NCBI GenBank assembly: GCA_034090045.1
Contig: JAXDTI010000003.1
Span: forward strand, 248,001-312,000
Origin: JAXDTI01 sp034090045
GTDB lineage: Bacteria; Actinomycetota; Actinomycetes; Actinomycetales; Actinomycetaceae
Direction of reading: 5' to 3'
DNA: 64,000 nucleotides
Shown here: positions 8,625-17,352 of the stretch, piece by piece
How positions within the stretch are numbered: the first letter of the stretch is position 1
How the letters are laid out: each line of letters opens with the position of its first letter
The notes under the pieces: generated by a model
Seen by the model: only the letters and a program-made list of their open reading frames with translations
What the model was told of the DNA's origin: nothing
Databases searched by the model: none
Position numbers and translations under genes: made by a program

Positions 8625-10043
8625 CTATATCTCCAATTGCAGCACCCGAGATTGGTTCGTGCCACCAGCGCGACGCACCAGCAGATAACTGCCGAAAAGC
8701 ACGACAATATAGGCGACCCCCATCACCCGAACCACCGGATCGAGAACCATGAGAGTCACGAAAATAGCGATCGAGGACACTATCACAAACGAGGTAGTCA
8801 GCGGTGCGAGCGGCAATACGATCGGCGGTTTAGGCAGGTCACGTCCTGCTCGGCGACGACGAAAAGCCAGCAGCGTCACCGACACCGACACCCAGCTCAC
8901 CAGGATACCTACCGTCGCACAAGAAGCCAGATAGGTGAAGGCCCTATCGGGGCTGACGATAGCCAGCACCGAAGCCAACGCAAAACCGATACAGATAAGC
9001 AGCACGGCGTTGCGGGGCGTGCCATTCGCGGTGGTGCGTGCCGCCCAATGTGGGGCTTGCCGGTCGATAGCCAGCGAATGCACCATCCGTGAGGACGCAT
9101 ACAGACAGCCGTTCGCTGCCGAAAGCGCAGCTATCAGAACCACTGCGTTCATGATGTCGGCGGCAATCGGGATACCGGCAAGTTCCATGGCTTTCACGAA
9201 TGGCGATGCACCTACCGTGCCGTCAGCGTTACCGGTAACCTGCCAGGGCTGCAGCGTGACCACCACGGCGACAGCGAAAACATAGAACAACAGCAGCCTC
9301 CAAATCATGGTTTTCGCTGCCCGCGGCACATCACGCTCCGGGTGTTCCGCCTCGGCTGCGGCAGCAGAAACATTCTCGATACCGCCAAAACTAAACACCG
9401 CGAAACAGGTGGCGAGCATTACACCTCCGAAACCGTTAGGCAGGAACCCGCCATTATTCACCAGGTTTCCCAAACCTATCGGACCGTGAGAACCCGGCCA
9501 ACCGGTCACAATCAGGGACGCACCGAGCAAGATAAACACGATAATCGCGACGACCTTGAACATCGAAAACCAGTATTCGGAAGTGCCATAGAGACGCACG
9601 GTGAGAAAATTCAGCAACATGATCAGCAGCGAAGAACCGACCGTGCCCGCCCACAGCGGCAGCGGGAACCAGTATTGGAGATAGGTTCCGGCGGCAGTCA
9701 CCTCAGCACTGATTGCGATTATAAAAGTCACGGCAATATTCCAACGCAAAATATAGCCGCCGAGCGGGCCTAGATAGGCTGCAGCTACCGCGCCCGGACC
9801 ACCGGGTACCGGGTGAGTGGCGGCAAGTTCCGCCATCGCCCAGACGACTATCAGAGCCAGGGACCCTGCCAAAATATAAGCAAGGATGGTGCCCGGACCG
9901 CCGAAACCTATGGTGGTGCCGGAGCCGAGAAACAGACCGGTACCGAGAGCACCAGCAAGCCCAATCATTGACACCTGCGCGGAAGTCAGTTTCCGCGACA
10001 GCGTGTTCTGACCTGTTTCATGATCCTGCTGTTCATTCTGCAC
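8625..10043 (-). CDS. APC-family amino acid permease
   Basis: Roughly 470 residues and 12 membrane segments, amino-acid/polyamine/organocation superfamily (GABA-permease/AnsP-like branch). Diagnostic are GLAGALGTGLFLGSG in TM1, the P-G-P-G region HPVPGGPGAVAAAYLGP, and SFGGIENVSAAAAEAEHPERD (TM6 and the following loop). It would import an amino acid with protons. The start is uncertain: a GTG at 10043 preceded by GAGAG is preferred, and a GTG at 10088 with no clear ribosome site is the alternative. First gene of a two-gene unit with the MFS exporter. Confidence 0.86.
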   Translation of the reverse strand: MQNEQQDHETGQNTLSRKLTSAQVSMIGLAGALGTGLFLGSGTTIGFGGPGTILAYILAGSLALIVVWAMAELAATHPVPGGPGAVAAAYLGPLGGYILRWNIAVTFIIAISAEVTAAGTYLQYWFPLPLWAGTVGSSLLIMLLNFLTVRLYGTSEYWFSMFKVVAIIVFILLGASLIVTGWPGSHGPIGLGNLVNNGGFLPNGFGGVMLATCFAVFSFGGIENVSAAAAEAEHPERDVPRAAKTMIWRLLLFYVFAVAVVVTLQPWQVTGNADGTVGASPFVKAMELAGIPIAADIMNAVVLIAALSAANGCLYASSRMVHSLAIDRQAPHWAARTTANGTPRNAVLLICIGFALASVLAIVSPDRAFTYLASCATVGILVSWVSVSVTLLAFRRRRAGRDLPKPPIVLPLAPLTTSFVIVSSIAIFVTLMVLDPVVRVMGVAYIVVLFGSYLLVRRAGGTNQSRVLQLEI

Positions 10044-10173
10044 AGCTCTATACTCTCGCAATTCCTTCCCGCCCGCGAAATAGTGCACCGAGAATAAGCC
10101 CCGACATAGAGTTGCCCTTCCATCTGCGGTGCCGCGGCCAACGACCGCTCCACCGCAGCCTTGCTCGAGATAA

Positions 10174-10216
10174 AAACGGGACTTGAAAAAGCATTAACGC
10201 TTCTCAAGTCCCGTTT
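10174..10216 (-). terminator. Rho-independent terminator after tRNA-Ser
   Basis: Inverted repeat AAACGGGACTTGA / TCAAGTCCCGTTT with a short loop, followed on the minus strand by TTTTT. It lies about 20 bases beyond the 3' end of the tRNA-Ser gene. Confidence 0.8.
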
Positions 10217-10234
10217 CTTATCAAACTTCGTTCG

Positions 10235-10321
10235 CGGTAGCGGTGGGATTTGAACCCACGGTACGCATTCACGTACACAGCATTTCGAGTGCTGCACCTT
10301 CGGCCGCTCGGACACGCTACC
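10235..10321 (-). tRNA. tRNA-Ser (anticodon CGA)
   Basis: An 87-base cloverleaf on the minus strand: acceptor GGTAGCG / CGCTACC with discriminator G, T-arm containing GGTTCAAATCC, a long variable arm (GTACG...CGTAC) as in class II tRNAs, and anticodon loop CTCGAAA on stem CAGCA/TGCTG, giving anticodon CGA (reads UCG). CCA is not encoded. The terminator follows directly. Confidence 0.95.
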
Positions 10322-10498
10322 TACAGGTTACGGATCCGCGCCGCCGAAAGCATCGAAAATACCTGAGACGAAAGCGAGGACACGCCACCAGCACCACCGA
10401 CCACAGTCGGCAGCGCAACAATAATAGCCGAAATGCTGCCTTTACCTCAAAACTACTCGACAAAACCTGCAGAGCAGCCGGCAGCGCTCCCAACCAAA

Positions 10499-11704
10499 TC
10501 ACGAAGTCGCAATCAGCGCAATAATCCCAACCGAGGACCCCACAATGATAAGAGTCGCCAACACGCCCAACATGACCTGCTGCATCGTTGCATCCTCATT
10601 ATCCGGTTCAGGTGCCGGCGGCAGATATTGCCCAGGCATCATCGCCGGAATCTGACGGAACCCCCCAGGCGCCCCCTGCGGCTTCGGGTAGGGATAGTGA
10701 TACCCAACATCCGAGGGCACCTCATCAGCTCCCGAAACATTCTCGCCCGCAGCAGCGGAGGCTACCGAAGAGGCATCCTCGAAACTGCTTACCCGCGTGC
10801 CAGCATCGGTCAAAGAATCCACATCAGACTTCCGACCGGCGGAATCAGAGAGCACATCGATCTGTGTCACACCGAAACTCAACGTGGCCTGTGTCGCCTG
10901 TAAGGCACGCGCAAACTCCAGTGCACTCCCATAGCGCTGCTCCGGGCGCTTCGACATCGCCACCCGCAAAACCTGTTCAAGCTGCGGCGGCACATCCTCA
11001 CGGTCAAGCGGTGGAACCGGCATCGTCTCAGCCCGGGAACGCAAATGCGCGGCATCATTGGACTGCCCAGAAACCCACATCGGCGAATGACCCGCCAACG
11101 CCGCCCACAGGGTTGCCGCCAGCGAATACACGTCACTCCACGGACCAATATCCCCAGCGGAAGCCGAAAACTGTTCCGGAGGTGCCCACTGTGGACTCAT
11201 CGCGTTACCCATCGGATTATCCTGGTCAACAGCCACCGAAATCCCGAAATCGGTGAGCGCCGGGCGCCCAAAATCATTGAACAGGATATTAGCCGGTTTA
11301 ATGTCACGATGCAGCACCCCCATGCGGTGGGCAGTCTCGATAGCCCCACAAAGCTGGATGCCGACCGCCAGCGTCTTCGCCGGAGTATAGACTCTGTTCC
11401 GAATGTCATCAGCCAACGAGCCGGACGGATACATTTCCATAATCAGATACGGGCGATCGTTCCCGTCTACGCCGAACTGATATATCGAAACGATATTCGG
11501 ATGATTCGACAGTTTCGCCATCAACATGGCTTCCTGCTCGAATCCGCCGATAGCTTTCTCGTCTACCCCCTGACGCAAAACCTTTACCGCCACATCCCGC
11601 CCCAGCGAATCACGATAGCGCAACACGTCAGCGAAACCGCCGCCCCCGCATCGATCCACATACTCACATCCGGGGATCACCGGGTAATCTGTTTCTTCGC
11701 TCAT
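10499..11704 (-). CDS. Membrane-anchored Ser/Thr protein kinase
   Basis: 401 residues. A Hanks-type kinase domain occupies residues ~10-270: glycine loop CGGGGFADV, catalytic lysine in VAVKVL, LHRDIKPANILF (HRD Asp), TDFGIS (DFG) and an APPEQF-type P+1 loop. A Ser/Ala/Pro-rich linker follows, then one transmembrane helix at the very C-terminus (VMLGVLATLIIVGSSVG) with almost no extracellular part, so it probably senses no external ligand directly. ATG 11704 shares one base with the upstream FHA stop codon. It ends a four-gene operon FHA - PP2C - zinc-ribbon FHA - kinase. The likely partner is the double-FHA ABC transporter encoded divergently, by analogy with PknF/Rv1747. Confidence 0.93.
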   Translation of the reverse strand: MSEETDYPVIPGCEYVDRCGGGGFADVLRYRDSLGRDVAVKVLRQGVDEKAIGGFEQEAMLMAKLSNHPNIVSIYQFGVDGNDRPYLIMEMYPSGSLADDIRNRVYTPAKTLAVGIQLCGAIETAHRMGVLHRDIKPANILFNDFGRPALTDFGISVAVDQDNPMGNAMSPQWAPPEQFSASAGDIGPWSDVYSLAATLWAALAGHSPMWVSGQSNDAAHLRSRAETMPVPPLDREDVPPQLEQVLRVAMSKRPEQRYGSALEFARALQATQATLSFGVTQIDVLSDSAGRKSDVDSLTDAGTRVSSFEDASSVASAAAGENVSGADEVPSDVGYHYPYPKPQGAPGGFRQIPAMMPGQYLPPAPEPDNEDATMQQVMLGVLATLIIVGSSVGIIALIATS

Positions 11705-12291
11705 CAAGGCAACCTCTCCATCTCGATAAAAACCCCGGCACCCAAATCGAGAACATCGCCTGCCATCAAAGGCACTTCACGTTCCGGCAAGCGCATCGAC
11801 TGTTGAGAGCGTCTGCGCAGGTATGTGCCATTTTTGGAGCCCAGGTCGCGCGCTAAAACCATCCATCCATCAGGGATAAGGACCAGGTGAGTGCGCGAAA
11901 CATGAGCATAGGGCAGCGGCACAAGCTGAGCACTCTCACGCAGCCGCAACCGGGCCGGATCGGGGCGGCGCCCAAACACCAGGGGAGACTCAACAGGTAT
12001 CCGTTTACTGCGTTGCACTACCGCCCACCCCAGCTGTGGACGCTCGATACGGCGCGGCTCGCTCACAACCGGGGCACCACACAGGTGGCAGACAGTACGC
12101 TGGGTAGGGTTCGGGTGCCCACGATCACAAAAGGTCGCAAGCACCATCGCCGCCTCATACTTCGGGAATATGAAAGCAGCCGACCGGGCAGGAGGCTCCG
12201 GCTCTGATTTGGCGGGAGGCTCAACCAGCTGCGGGTCAAGAATCGTCTGCCCATCGTTGATTCCTTCATTTCCAAACGACTGCTCAGGCAT
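11704..12291 (-). CDS. Zinc-ribbon/FHA domain protein
   Basis: 195 residues. A central Cys/His stretch, CDRGHPNPTQRTVCHLCG (residues ~55-72), looks like a small zinc ribbon. A C-terminal FHA phosphothreonine-binding domain follows, with FGRRPDP, HVSRTH and DLGSKNGTY. FHA domains dock phosphorylated kinase partners, so this is probably an adaptor or substrate of the neighbouring kinase. The ATG at 12291 overlaps the PP2C stop by one base; the next gene down also overlaps by one base, so the three genes are tightly coupled. The zinc site is inferred from spacing only. Confidence 0.85.
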   Translation of the reverse strand: MPEQSFGNEGINDGQTILDPQLVEPPAKSEPEPPARSAAFIFPKYEAAMVLATFCDRGHPNPTQRTVCHLCGAPVVSEPRRIERPQLGWAVVQRSKRIPVESPLVFGRRPDPARLRLRESAQLVPLPYAHVSRTHLVLIPDGWMVLARDLGSKNGTYLRRRSQQSMRLPEREVPLMAGDVLDLGAGVFIEMERLP

Positions 12292-13136
12292 CACAGTTCT
12301 CCCCGATATAAAGGCAGTTCCCGAGTGCTTCCATCCTCCTCGGTGTCCTGTTCAGAACCGTCTACGGTTATATCATCTAGCCTATATTGGCCAGACGCTG
12401 CACCCCGGGCGACCTCGATGCCGTCACGCACATCACTGGCGGTAACAACCACACAGGTGACATTGTCATGTGCGCCGGTCGCGAGCGCTGCATCAATTAG
12501 GGCTCGTACCGCAGCATTCGGTTCCGGATTCGACAGCAGATAGTAGCCTAGCAACTGGTCGTCCACTTCGGTGTATAGACCATCGGTACAGATCAAGATA
12601 CGGTCACCTTCGACTATCGGCACCACCCAGGTGTCTGCGGTTACCGGTTGCCGGATACCACCACCCAGGGCACGAGTGATCACGTTTCGAGGGATGCCGC
12701 TGCCGGGGTGTGCGCGTTGCGCAGAATGATCGACACTGACCTGGGTGAGCCGCCCGCCACGCAACAGGTAGGTGCGAGAATCACCGATGTTAAACACCAG
12801 CCAGCAAGGGGAGCCGTCTTGAATTGTGAGTGCCACTCCGGCAAGCGTGGTACCGGGAGGGCGAAAAGCATGGTCATCGAGAGCTGCGACACGCTGCCCG
12901 GCAAGCGCTATTGCGGCACGCACCTCCTCTGCGGTAGCCCATTCCTGCCCCGGCTGCCCAGCGAAACAGCCGATTGCCTCTTGAGCTGCCACTTCTCCGC
13001 GAGAATGACCACCCATGCCGTCAGCTACCAGAAAGAAAGGGCGCCGCGCGAGCGCAATATCCTCATTGTGTTCACGCACCAACCCCCGGTCACTGAGAGC
13101 AGCGCTGACCACTTTTACCTGCGGTTCTGAGTTCAT
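12291..13136 (-). CDS. PP2C-family Ser/Thr phosphatase
   Basis: 281 residues, PPM/PP2C phosphatase that removes phosphate from Ser/Thr residues in opposition to the neighbouring kinase. Metal-binding and core motifs: REHNEDIALA, VADGMGGHSRGE, FNIGDSRTYLL, CTDGLYTEVDD and HDNVTCVVV. No transmembrane segment, so it is cytosolic, unlike the membrane-bound PstP type. The ATG at 13136 follows AGGGGCGAG and lies seven bases after the upstream FHA stop; upstream codons in frame look unrelated. A ~35-residue acidic tail follows the catalytic domain. Confidence 0.94.
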   Translation of the reverse strand: MNSEPQVKVVSAALSDRGLVREHNEDIALARRPFFLVADGMGGHSRGEVAAQEAIGCFAGQPGQEWATAEEVRAAIALAGQRVAALDDHAFRPPGTTLAGVALTIQDGSPCWLVFNIGDSRTYLLRGGRLTQVSVDHSAQRAHPGSGIPRNVITRALGGGIRQPVTADTWVVPIVEGDRILICTDGLYTEVDDQLLGYYLLSNPEPNAAVRALIDAALATGAHDNVTCVVVTASDVRDGIEVARGAASGQYRLDDITVDGSEQDTEEDGSTRELPLYRGEL

Positions 13137-13143
13137 CTCGCCC

Positions 13144-13968
13144 CTAGTGCAGCACCTGCAGGAAACGCCCGCCAATATGAACGACAGCACCATCTGGGAT
13201 GGCGACTTGTGTACCGACTGGGATCCGCACCCGTTTGTCGTCGATATCGAATATCACGCCGTTTCGTGAACCCGGGTCATAGATTTTAACCTTGTCGTCA
13301 TCGGCAAAAATAACCACGTGGGTTTTCGACATCCGCATGGTGTCGTCACGCACCGGTTGAAGTTGAGCGTTCGGGAAGTTTGGTTGCGGCGCGGGATTCC
13401 GCCCGAGAATCACCGGCTCCAACAGCGAAAACTCTTCATTGTCGTCCATCACGATACGGGCACCGAGAGCGGGAACATCGGGGTCAAGCACCGTCTCCCC
13501 GGTAAGTCCGTTATCTACCGGCGGCTCTGTTCGGGTTGGCTGTGTAACGGCTAGCACGGGCGGTTCCTGAGGTACCGGTGGTTCCTGAGGCACCGGTTGG
13601 GCATACGGCAGCTGAACGTCCTGCGGATACTGCTGTTCAGGATATGCCTGATACTGCTGGTACTGGTCACTTTCGGGGTACTGCACATAGGGTTGGTAGT
13701 TCTGAGCCTGCTGGTACTGCTGGGTCGGCATATACGGCGGTAGCGGCACCAAATCAGGCAGCTGCGGCATCGGTCGTTCCGGTCGTTGAGATTGCACAGA
13801 CCGGTCAGGCGTGGCTGTCGCGCCGCCTATATATCCAAGATTTCCGGCAACAGCCTGGCTCTCCACCGGCTGAATCGATTTCGCGACCGCCGGGGAAATC
13901 ACCGTTGGTTCACTGAGAGGTGCGGCTAGATCCTGTGCCGCCTGTCCGCTCGGTTGCTGCTCGCTCAT
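13144..13968 (-). CDS. FHA-domain protein with Gln/Pro/Tyr-rich linker
   Basis: 274 residues. The N-terminal ~165 residues are of low complexity, rich in Q, P and Y (repeated QYQQ and QEPPVPQEPP), probably disordered. The C-terminal ~95 residues form an FHA domain: LGRNPAPQ, MRMSKTH and DPGSRNGVIFD. First gene of the signalling operon, with the start ATG at 13968 preceded by GGAGCAGGG. Similar linker-FHA proteins in actinobacteria are kinase substrates that bind their own or a partner's phosphothreonine; that role is inferred. TILD/TVLDPDV stretches recur here and in the next FHA protein and could be phospho-acceptor sites. Confidence 0.85.
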   Translation of the reverse strand: MSEQQPSGQAAQDLAAPLSEPTVISPAVAKSIQPVESQAVAGNLGYIGGATATPDRSVQSQRPERPMPQLPDLVPLPPYMPTQQYQQAQNYQPYVQYPESDQYQQYQAYPEQQYPQDVQLPYAQPVPQEPPVPQEPPVLAVTQPTRTEPPVDNGLTGETVLDPDVPALGARIVMDDNEEFSLLEPVILGRNPAPQPNFPNAQLQPVRDDTMRMSKTHVVIFADDDKVKIYDPGSRNGVIFDIDDKRVRIPVGTQVAIPDGAVVHIGGRFLQVLH

Positions 13969-14121
13969 CACCCCTGCTCCTCCCGCTCTGACCGGAACCT
14001 ACGCACCCCGCCATTGTACAGGCAGCCCGCCGACCAGGGTTTCGGGGAAAACATTTCATTCGCATAAGTGAAAACGATAGAGTGAAAACACCACAACCGG
14101 AACAGGCAGACAGGTGAAACG

Positions 14122-16530
14122 ATGACAGGGCCGAGGATGGCAACAATAACCGTGCGCGGTCACCAATTTGAACTGCTAAGCGATGAGGAACTGCGTATCG
14201 GGCGAGACCCGGCACTAGAGATCCCAATCGACAACCCGCAGGTTTCCCGGCTGCACGCCAGTATCCGCGCCACCAGCACCGGCGAAGTTCACCTCATCGA
14301 CCTGGGATCCACAAACGGTATTTTCAAAGACAACACTCGGGTAGTAAACACACTTGTAACAGCTGAAACCACCTTTTTTATAGGCGGCAGTGACGGCGAA
14401 CCCGTGAAAGTCACTCCACTGCCATCAGCATCGCCACTGCCGGAACCGTCCGTCTCACCCGCTGCGATACAAGACATCACGAATGTGGGATCTCCACTTT
14501 TGGACAGATCCAATCAAACAATCCTGATGGAGCGCCAAAACCTCGCTACCGCCGGAGAAATCACAATCGGTCGCGCTGGCGATAACACGATTGTGCTGCA
14601 TGACCCCCTGGTTTCTCGCCACCACGCCCGGCTGCGTCCCGTTGGTGGCGGCTTCCAGATAACCGACTTGAGCAGCCTGAACGGCCTGCAACTCAACGGC
14701 ATACCAGCCGTCAGTGGAACTGTGTTCCGCCCCGGAGATCGCCTGTCGCTGGGACGAACCACACTGGAAATTGTCGGTGGACAGATTGTCACCCGCGCCG
14801 CCGACCGGGCAGCTGCACTGGTCGCCTCCGGCATCACCTATACCTTGAAGCGTGGACATATTACCCTGCTGCGCGATATTTCTTTCACGGTGCCGACCTC
14901 CGGACTAGTCGCGGTGGTCGGTCCCAGTGGTGCCGGAAAGTCCACGCTACTTCGCGCCATAACCGGGTCGCAACCGGCCACCAGCGGTCAGGTGCTCTAT
15001 CAGGGCGAAGACCTGTACCAAAACTTTGCTCAACTGCGCCAACTAATCGGCGTGGTTCCTCAAGACGACGTGGTTCACCGACAGCTCACCGTACGGCGGG
15101 CACTCACCTATGCCGCCGAACTGCGACTGCCCGGCGACTACGACCGGGAAGCACGCACCCGCGAGGTAGACCGGGTTATCAACGACCTGGGGCTGAGCGA
15201 ACATCAGGGAACCCTGATTTCGCGGCTCTCCGGCGGGCAACGCAAACGCACCTCGGTGGCTATGGAGCTGCTCACTCAACCGGAGCTGCTGCTCCTGGAT
15301 GAGCCTACCTCCGGGCTTGACCCGGGACTGGACCTCGACGTAATGAGACTGCTGCGTTCCCAGGCTGACGGCGGACGAACTGTACTGGTCGTCACCCACA
15401 GTACCGACAACCTGGATCTTTGTGACCGGGTGCTGATTCTCGCCCCCGGCGGGATGGTCGCCTACTATGGGGAGCCGAGTGGAGTGCTGCCCTATTTCGG
15501 ATACAGCCGCTATGCGGAAGTATTCAAGGCTTTGAGCGCCGAACCGCAGAAATACGCCACAAACTGGGTCAACTCCCCGCAGGGAATGCAGGTTACCGGC
15601 GAGGCGCGCGGCGTATGGTTGAACGCAACCCGGACAACCCCACATCAAACAGCCATCGCTTCTGGTTCACAAAAAGCTCCGGGACAGCGCGCCTCCCGAC
15701 AGTGGAGCACCCTGATTCGCAGACAGTTGCGAATCATTACTGCCGATAAGTCCTATGCCCTCTCAACCTTTATAATGCCGCTGGTTATTGCGGCAATGGC
15801 ACTGGTTATACAGGGGAAATACGGGTTCACACAGCCTCCCAAAATCACGTCGGTCACCGACCCGGAGGAGGCAAAAAAGTTCACAGAAGCTTCCCAACTG
15901 CTGGTGATTATCACGGTGGGTTCGGCATTTATGGGGATGAGTGCCAGCATCCGGGAACTGATTGGTGAGCGAGCTATTTTCCTGCGGGAACGCACCGTGG
16001 GGCTCTCGCCGATAATCTATTTGTTCTCCAAGGCGTTTGTACTATTCGGCATGACTTTGATTCAGTCGGGGCTCCTGATCTGGGCGGTGTTGCTACGCAA
16101 GGACGAGCCCGAATACGTGCTTTGGGCCCCTAACGGTGCAATCGAGTTGTGGCTGGCGGCATTCGCCACCGCGTTCGCATCCGCAACGCTCGGTCTGCTA
16201 CTATCGGCGCTGGTGACGACCGGTGAACAGACTATGCCGGCACTGGTGGTGACGGTCATGGGGATGCTGGTTTTCTGCGGCGGACTGGTCGAGATAACCG
16301 GACAGAAACCCCTAGAAATAATCGCCGCGTTTTTTCCAAGCCGCTGGGGCTACGCCATGGCGGCGTCAGCCATCAACCTGCGTCAACTCAACGAACGAGC
16401 AGCTGAAGATCCGCTTTGGGAACACACACTCAACACCTGGGGCATTTCGGTGGCAGCAATTGCCATAATCTCGGTTCTCTGCCTGATAGTTGCAGGGATT
16501 CGCCTGGTCAGACAGCGTTCCAGTACTTGA
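14122..16530 (+). CDS. Double-FHA ABC transporter (Rv1747-like), ATPase-permease fusion
   Basis: 802 residues. Order: FHA-1 (~15-80; IGRDPALE, VSRLHAS, DLGSTNGIF), linker, FHA-2 (~140-210; IGRAGDNT, VSRHHARL, DLSSLNGLQLNG), ABC ATPase (~235-450; GPSGAGKST, LSGGQRKRTS, LLLDEPTSGLDP), then an ABC-2 membrane domain with about six helices (~530-800). The layout matches mycobacterial Rv1747, an exporter controlled by phosphorylation through PknF. Start ATG 14122 has a weak AGGTG site; ATG 14137 is an alternative. Divergent from the FHA/PP2C/kinase operon with a ~150-bp shared promoter region, which supports phospho-regulated export. The cargo is unknown; Rv1747 has been linked to cell-envelope glycolipids. 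Confidence 0.93.
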   Translation: MTGPRMATITVRGHQFELLSDEELRIGRDPALEIPIDNPQVSRLHASIRATSTGEVHLIDLGSTNGIFKDNTRVVNTLVTAETTFFIGGSDGEPVKVTPLPSASPLPEPSVSPAAIQDITNVGSPLLDRSNQTILMERQNLATAGEITIGRAGDNTIVLHDPLVSRHHARLRPVGGGFQITDLSSLNGLQLNGIPAVSGTVFRPGDRLSLGRTTLEIVGGQIVTRAADRAAALVASGITYTLKRGHITLLRDISFTVPTSGLVAVVGPSGAGKSTLLRAITGSQPATSGQVLYQGEDLYQNFAQLRQLIGVVPQDDVVHRQLTVRRALTYAAELRLPGDYDREARTREVDRVINDLGLSEHQGTLISRLSGGQRKRTSVAMELLTQPELLLLDEPTSGLDPGLDLDVMRLLRSQADGGRTVLVVTHSTDNLDLCDRVLILAPGGMVAYYGEPSGVLPYFGYSRYAEVFKALSAEPQKYATNWVNSPQGMQVTGEARGVWLNATRTTPHQTAIASGSQKAPGQRASRQWSTLIRRQLRIITADKSYALSTFIMPLVIAAMALVIQGKYGFTQPPKITSVTDPEEAKKFTEASQLLVIITVGSAFMGMSASIRELIGERAIFLRERTVGLSPIIYLFSKAFVLFGMTLIQSGLLIWAVLLRKDEPEYVLWAPNGAIELWLAAFATAFASATLGLLLSALVTTGEQTMPALVVTVMGMLVFCGGLVEITGQKPLEIIAAFFPSRWGYAMAASAINLRQLNERAAEDPLWEHTLNTWGISVAAIAIISVLCLIVAGIRLVRQRSST

Positions 16531-16543
16531 TTCGACAAGTGGT

Positions 16544-17185
16544 TCAAGCATCCACAATGCCGTAGAGACGATCTCCGGCATCACCGAGCCCTGGCAGAAT
16601 ATAGGCCTGGTCGTTCAAGCCCTCATCCAGAGCAGCCATATACACCGCAACATTCGCGCGCTCCCCGACCACGTCCTTTACCGTCTGAACACCCTGCGGG
16701 GCACCAACCAGGCAAACGCAAGTAACATCGCGGGCACCACGCTCCAACACATAGTTAATCGCAGCTACCAGGGTGCCGCCGGTGGCGAGCATCGGGTCTA
16801 CCAGGAAAACCTGCCGGTCAGTCAGGTCTTGTGGGAGGCGGTTAGCATAGGTTTCCACCGCCAACGTCTCCTCGTCCCGCTTCATTCCCAAGAACCCTAC
16901 CTCGGCGGTTGGCAAGAGCCTGGTCATACCAGAGAGCATCCCGAGACCCGCACGCAGGATCGGAATCACGATGGGGCTGGGAGGTGCCAGGTGCTTGCCA
17001 ACCATCGGCTGCAGCGGGGTTTCGATTGGGCGGTCATCGACGCGAATATGCCGGGTGGCCTCGTAGGCTAACAGCGTCACCAGCTCGTCAACGAGTTCTC
17101 GAAAAATTTGGGAATTGGTGTTTTTATCTCGCAAAACGGTCAATTTGTGTGCCACCAGCGGGTGATCAACTACATGCAGTTCCAT
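16544..17185 (-). CDS. upp: Uracil phosphoribosyltransferase
   Basis: 213 residues, salvage enzyme converting uracil plus PRPP to UMP. Motifs: VVDHPLVAHKLTVLRD at the N-terminus, PILRAGLGML (UPRT signature) and the PRPP-binding loop DPMLATGGT. ATG 17185 has GGAG just ahead. Convergent with the FHA-ABC gene (13 bases between stops) and divergent from tadA. A uracil permease is encoded at 25-27 kb, so uptake and salvage are both present. The inverted repeat at 17230-17305 lies in its promoter region. Confidence 0.97.
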   Translation of the reverse strand: MELHVVDHPLVAHKLTVLRDKNTNSQIFRELVDELVTLLAYEATRHIRVDDRPIETPLQPMVGKHLAPPSPIVIPILRAGLGMLSGMTRLLPTAEVGFLGMKRDEETLAVETYANRLPQDLTDRQVFLVDPMLATGGTLVAAINYVLERGARDVTCVCLVGAPQGVQTVKDVVGERANVAVYMAALDEGLNDQAYILPGLGDAGDRLYGIVDA

Positions 17186-17229
17186 AGCTCCAACCTACCG
17201 CACTCCCCCGCGATTTATCCGCTCCCGGC

Positions 17230-17305
17230 GTGCACAACTCTGGTGATTTTGAAGAATAAAGGCCTCTTTCGGGGATTTGGGCACAAAATCACCAGTTTTG
17301 TGCAC
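17230..17305. repeat. Long imperfect inverted repeat between upp and tadA
   Basis: Left arm 17230-17251 and right arm 17284-17305 match as inverted copies at 20 of 22 positions (GTGCACAA..CTGGTGATTTTG). The spacer is 32 bases and contains GGCCTCTTTC. It fills most of the 167-bp divergent promoter region. It could form a cruciform or an RNA hairpin, or be the ends of a small mobile element. No T tract follows, so a terminator is unlikely. Confidence 0.75.
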
Positions 17306-17319
17306 GGTATAGCTATACC
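17306..17319. promoter_or_regulatory. Perfect 14-bp palindrome, operator candidate
   Basis: GGTATAGCTATACC is a perfect palindrome directly abutting the right arm of the inverted repeat and 33 bases before the tadA ATG. Its position fits a dimeric regulator site for tadA or upp; the regulator is unknown. Confidence 0.5.
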
Positions 17320-17352
17320 GAGGGGCTGCGGGATGCCAGATAGGATGACGGT

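Noticed and set aside
10317..10502. Small hydrophobic frame between the kinase and tRNA-Ser
   Set aside because: No ribosome site; it is the 3' region of the kinase transcript leading into the tRNA, with no recognisable similarity.
17230..17305. Rho-independent terminator
   Set aside because: The spacer is 32 bases, no T run follows on either strand, and it lies between two divergent starts.
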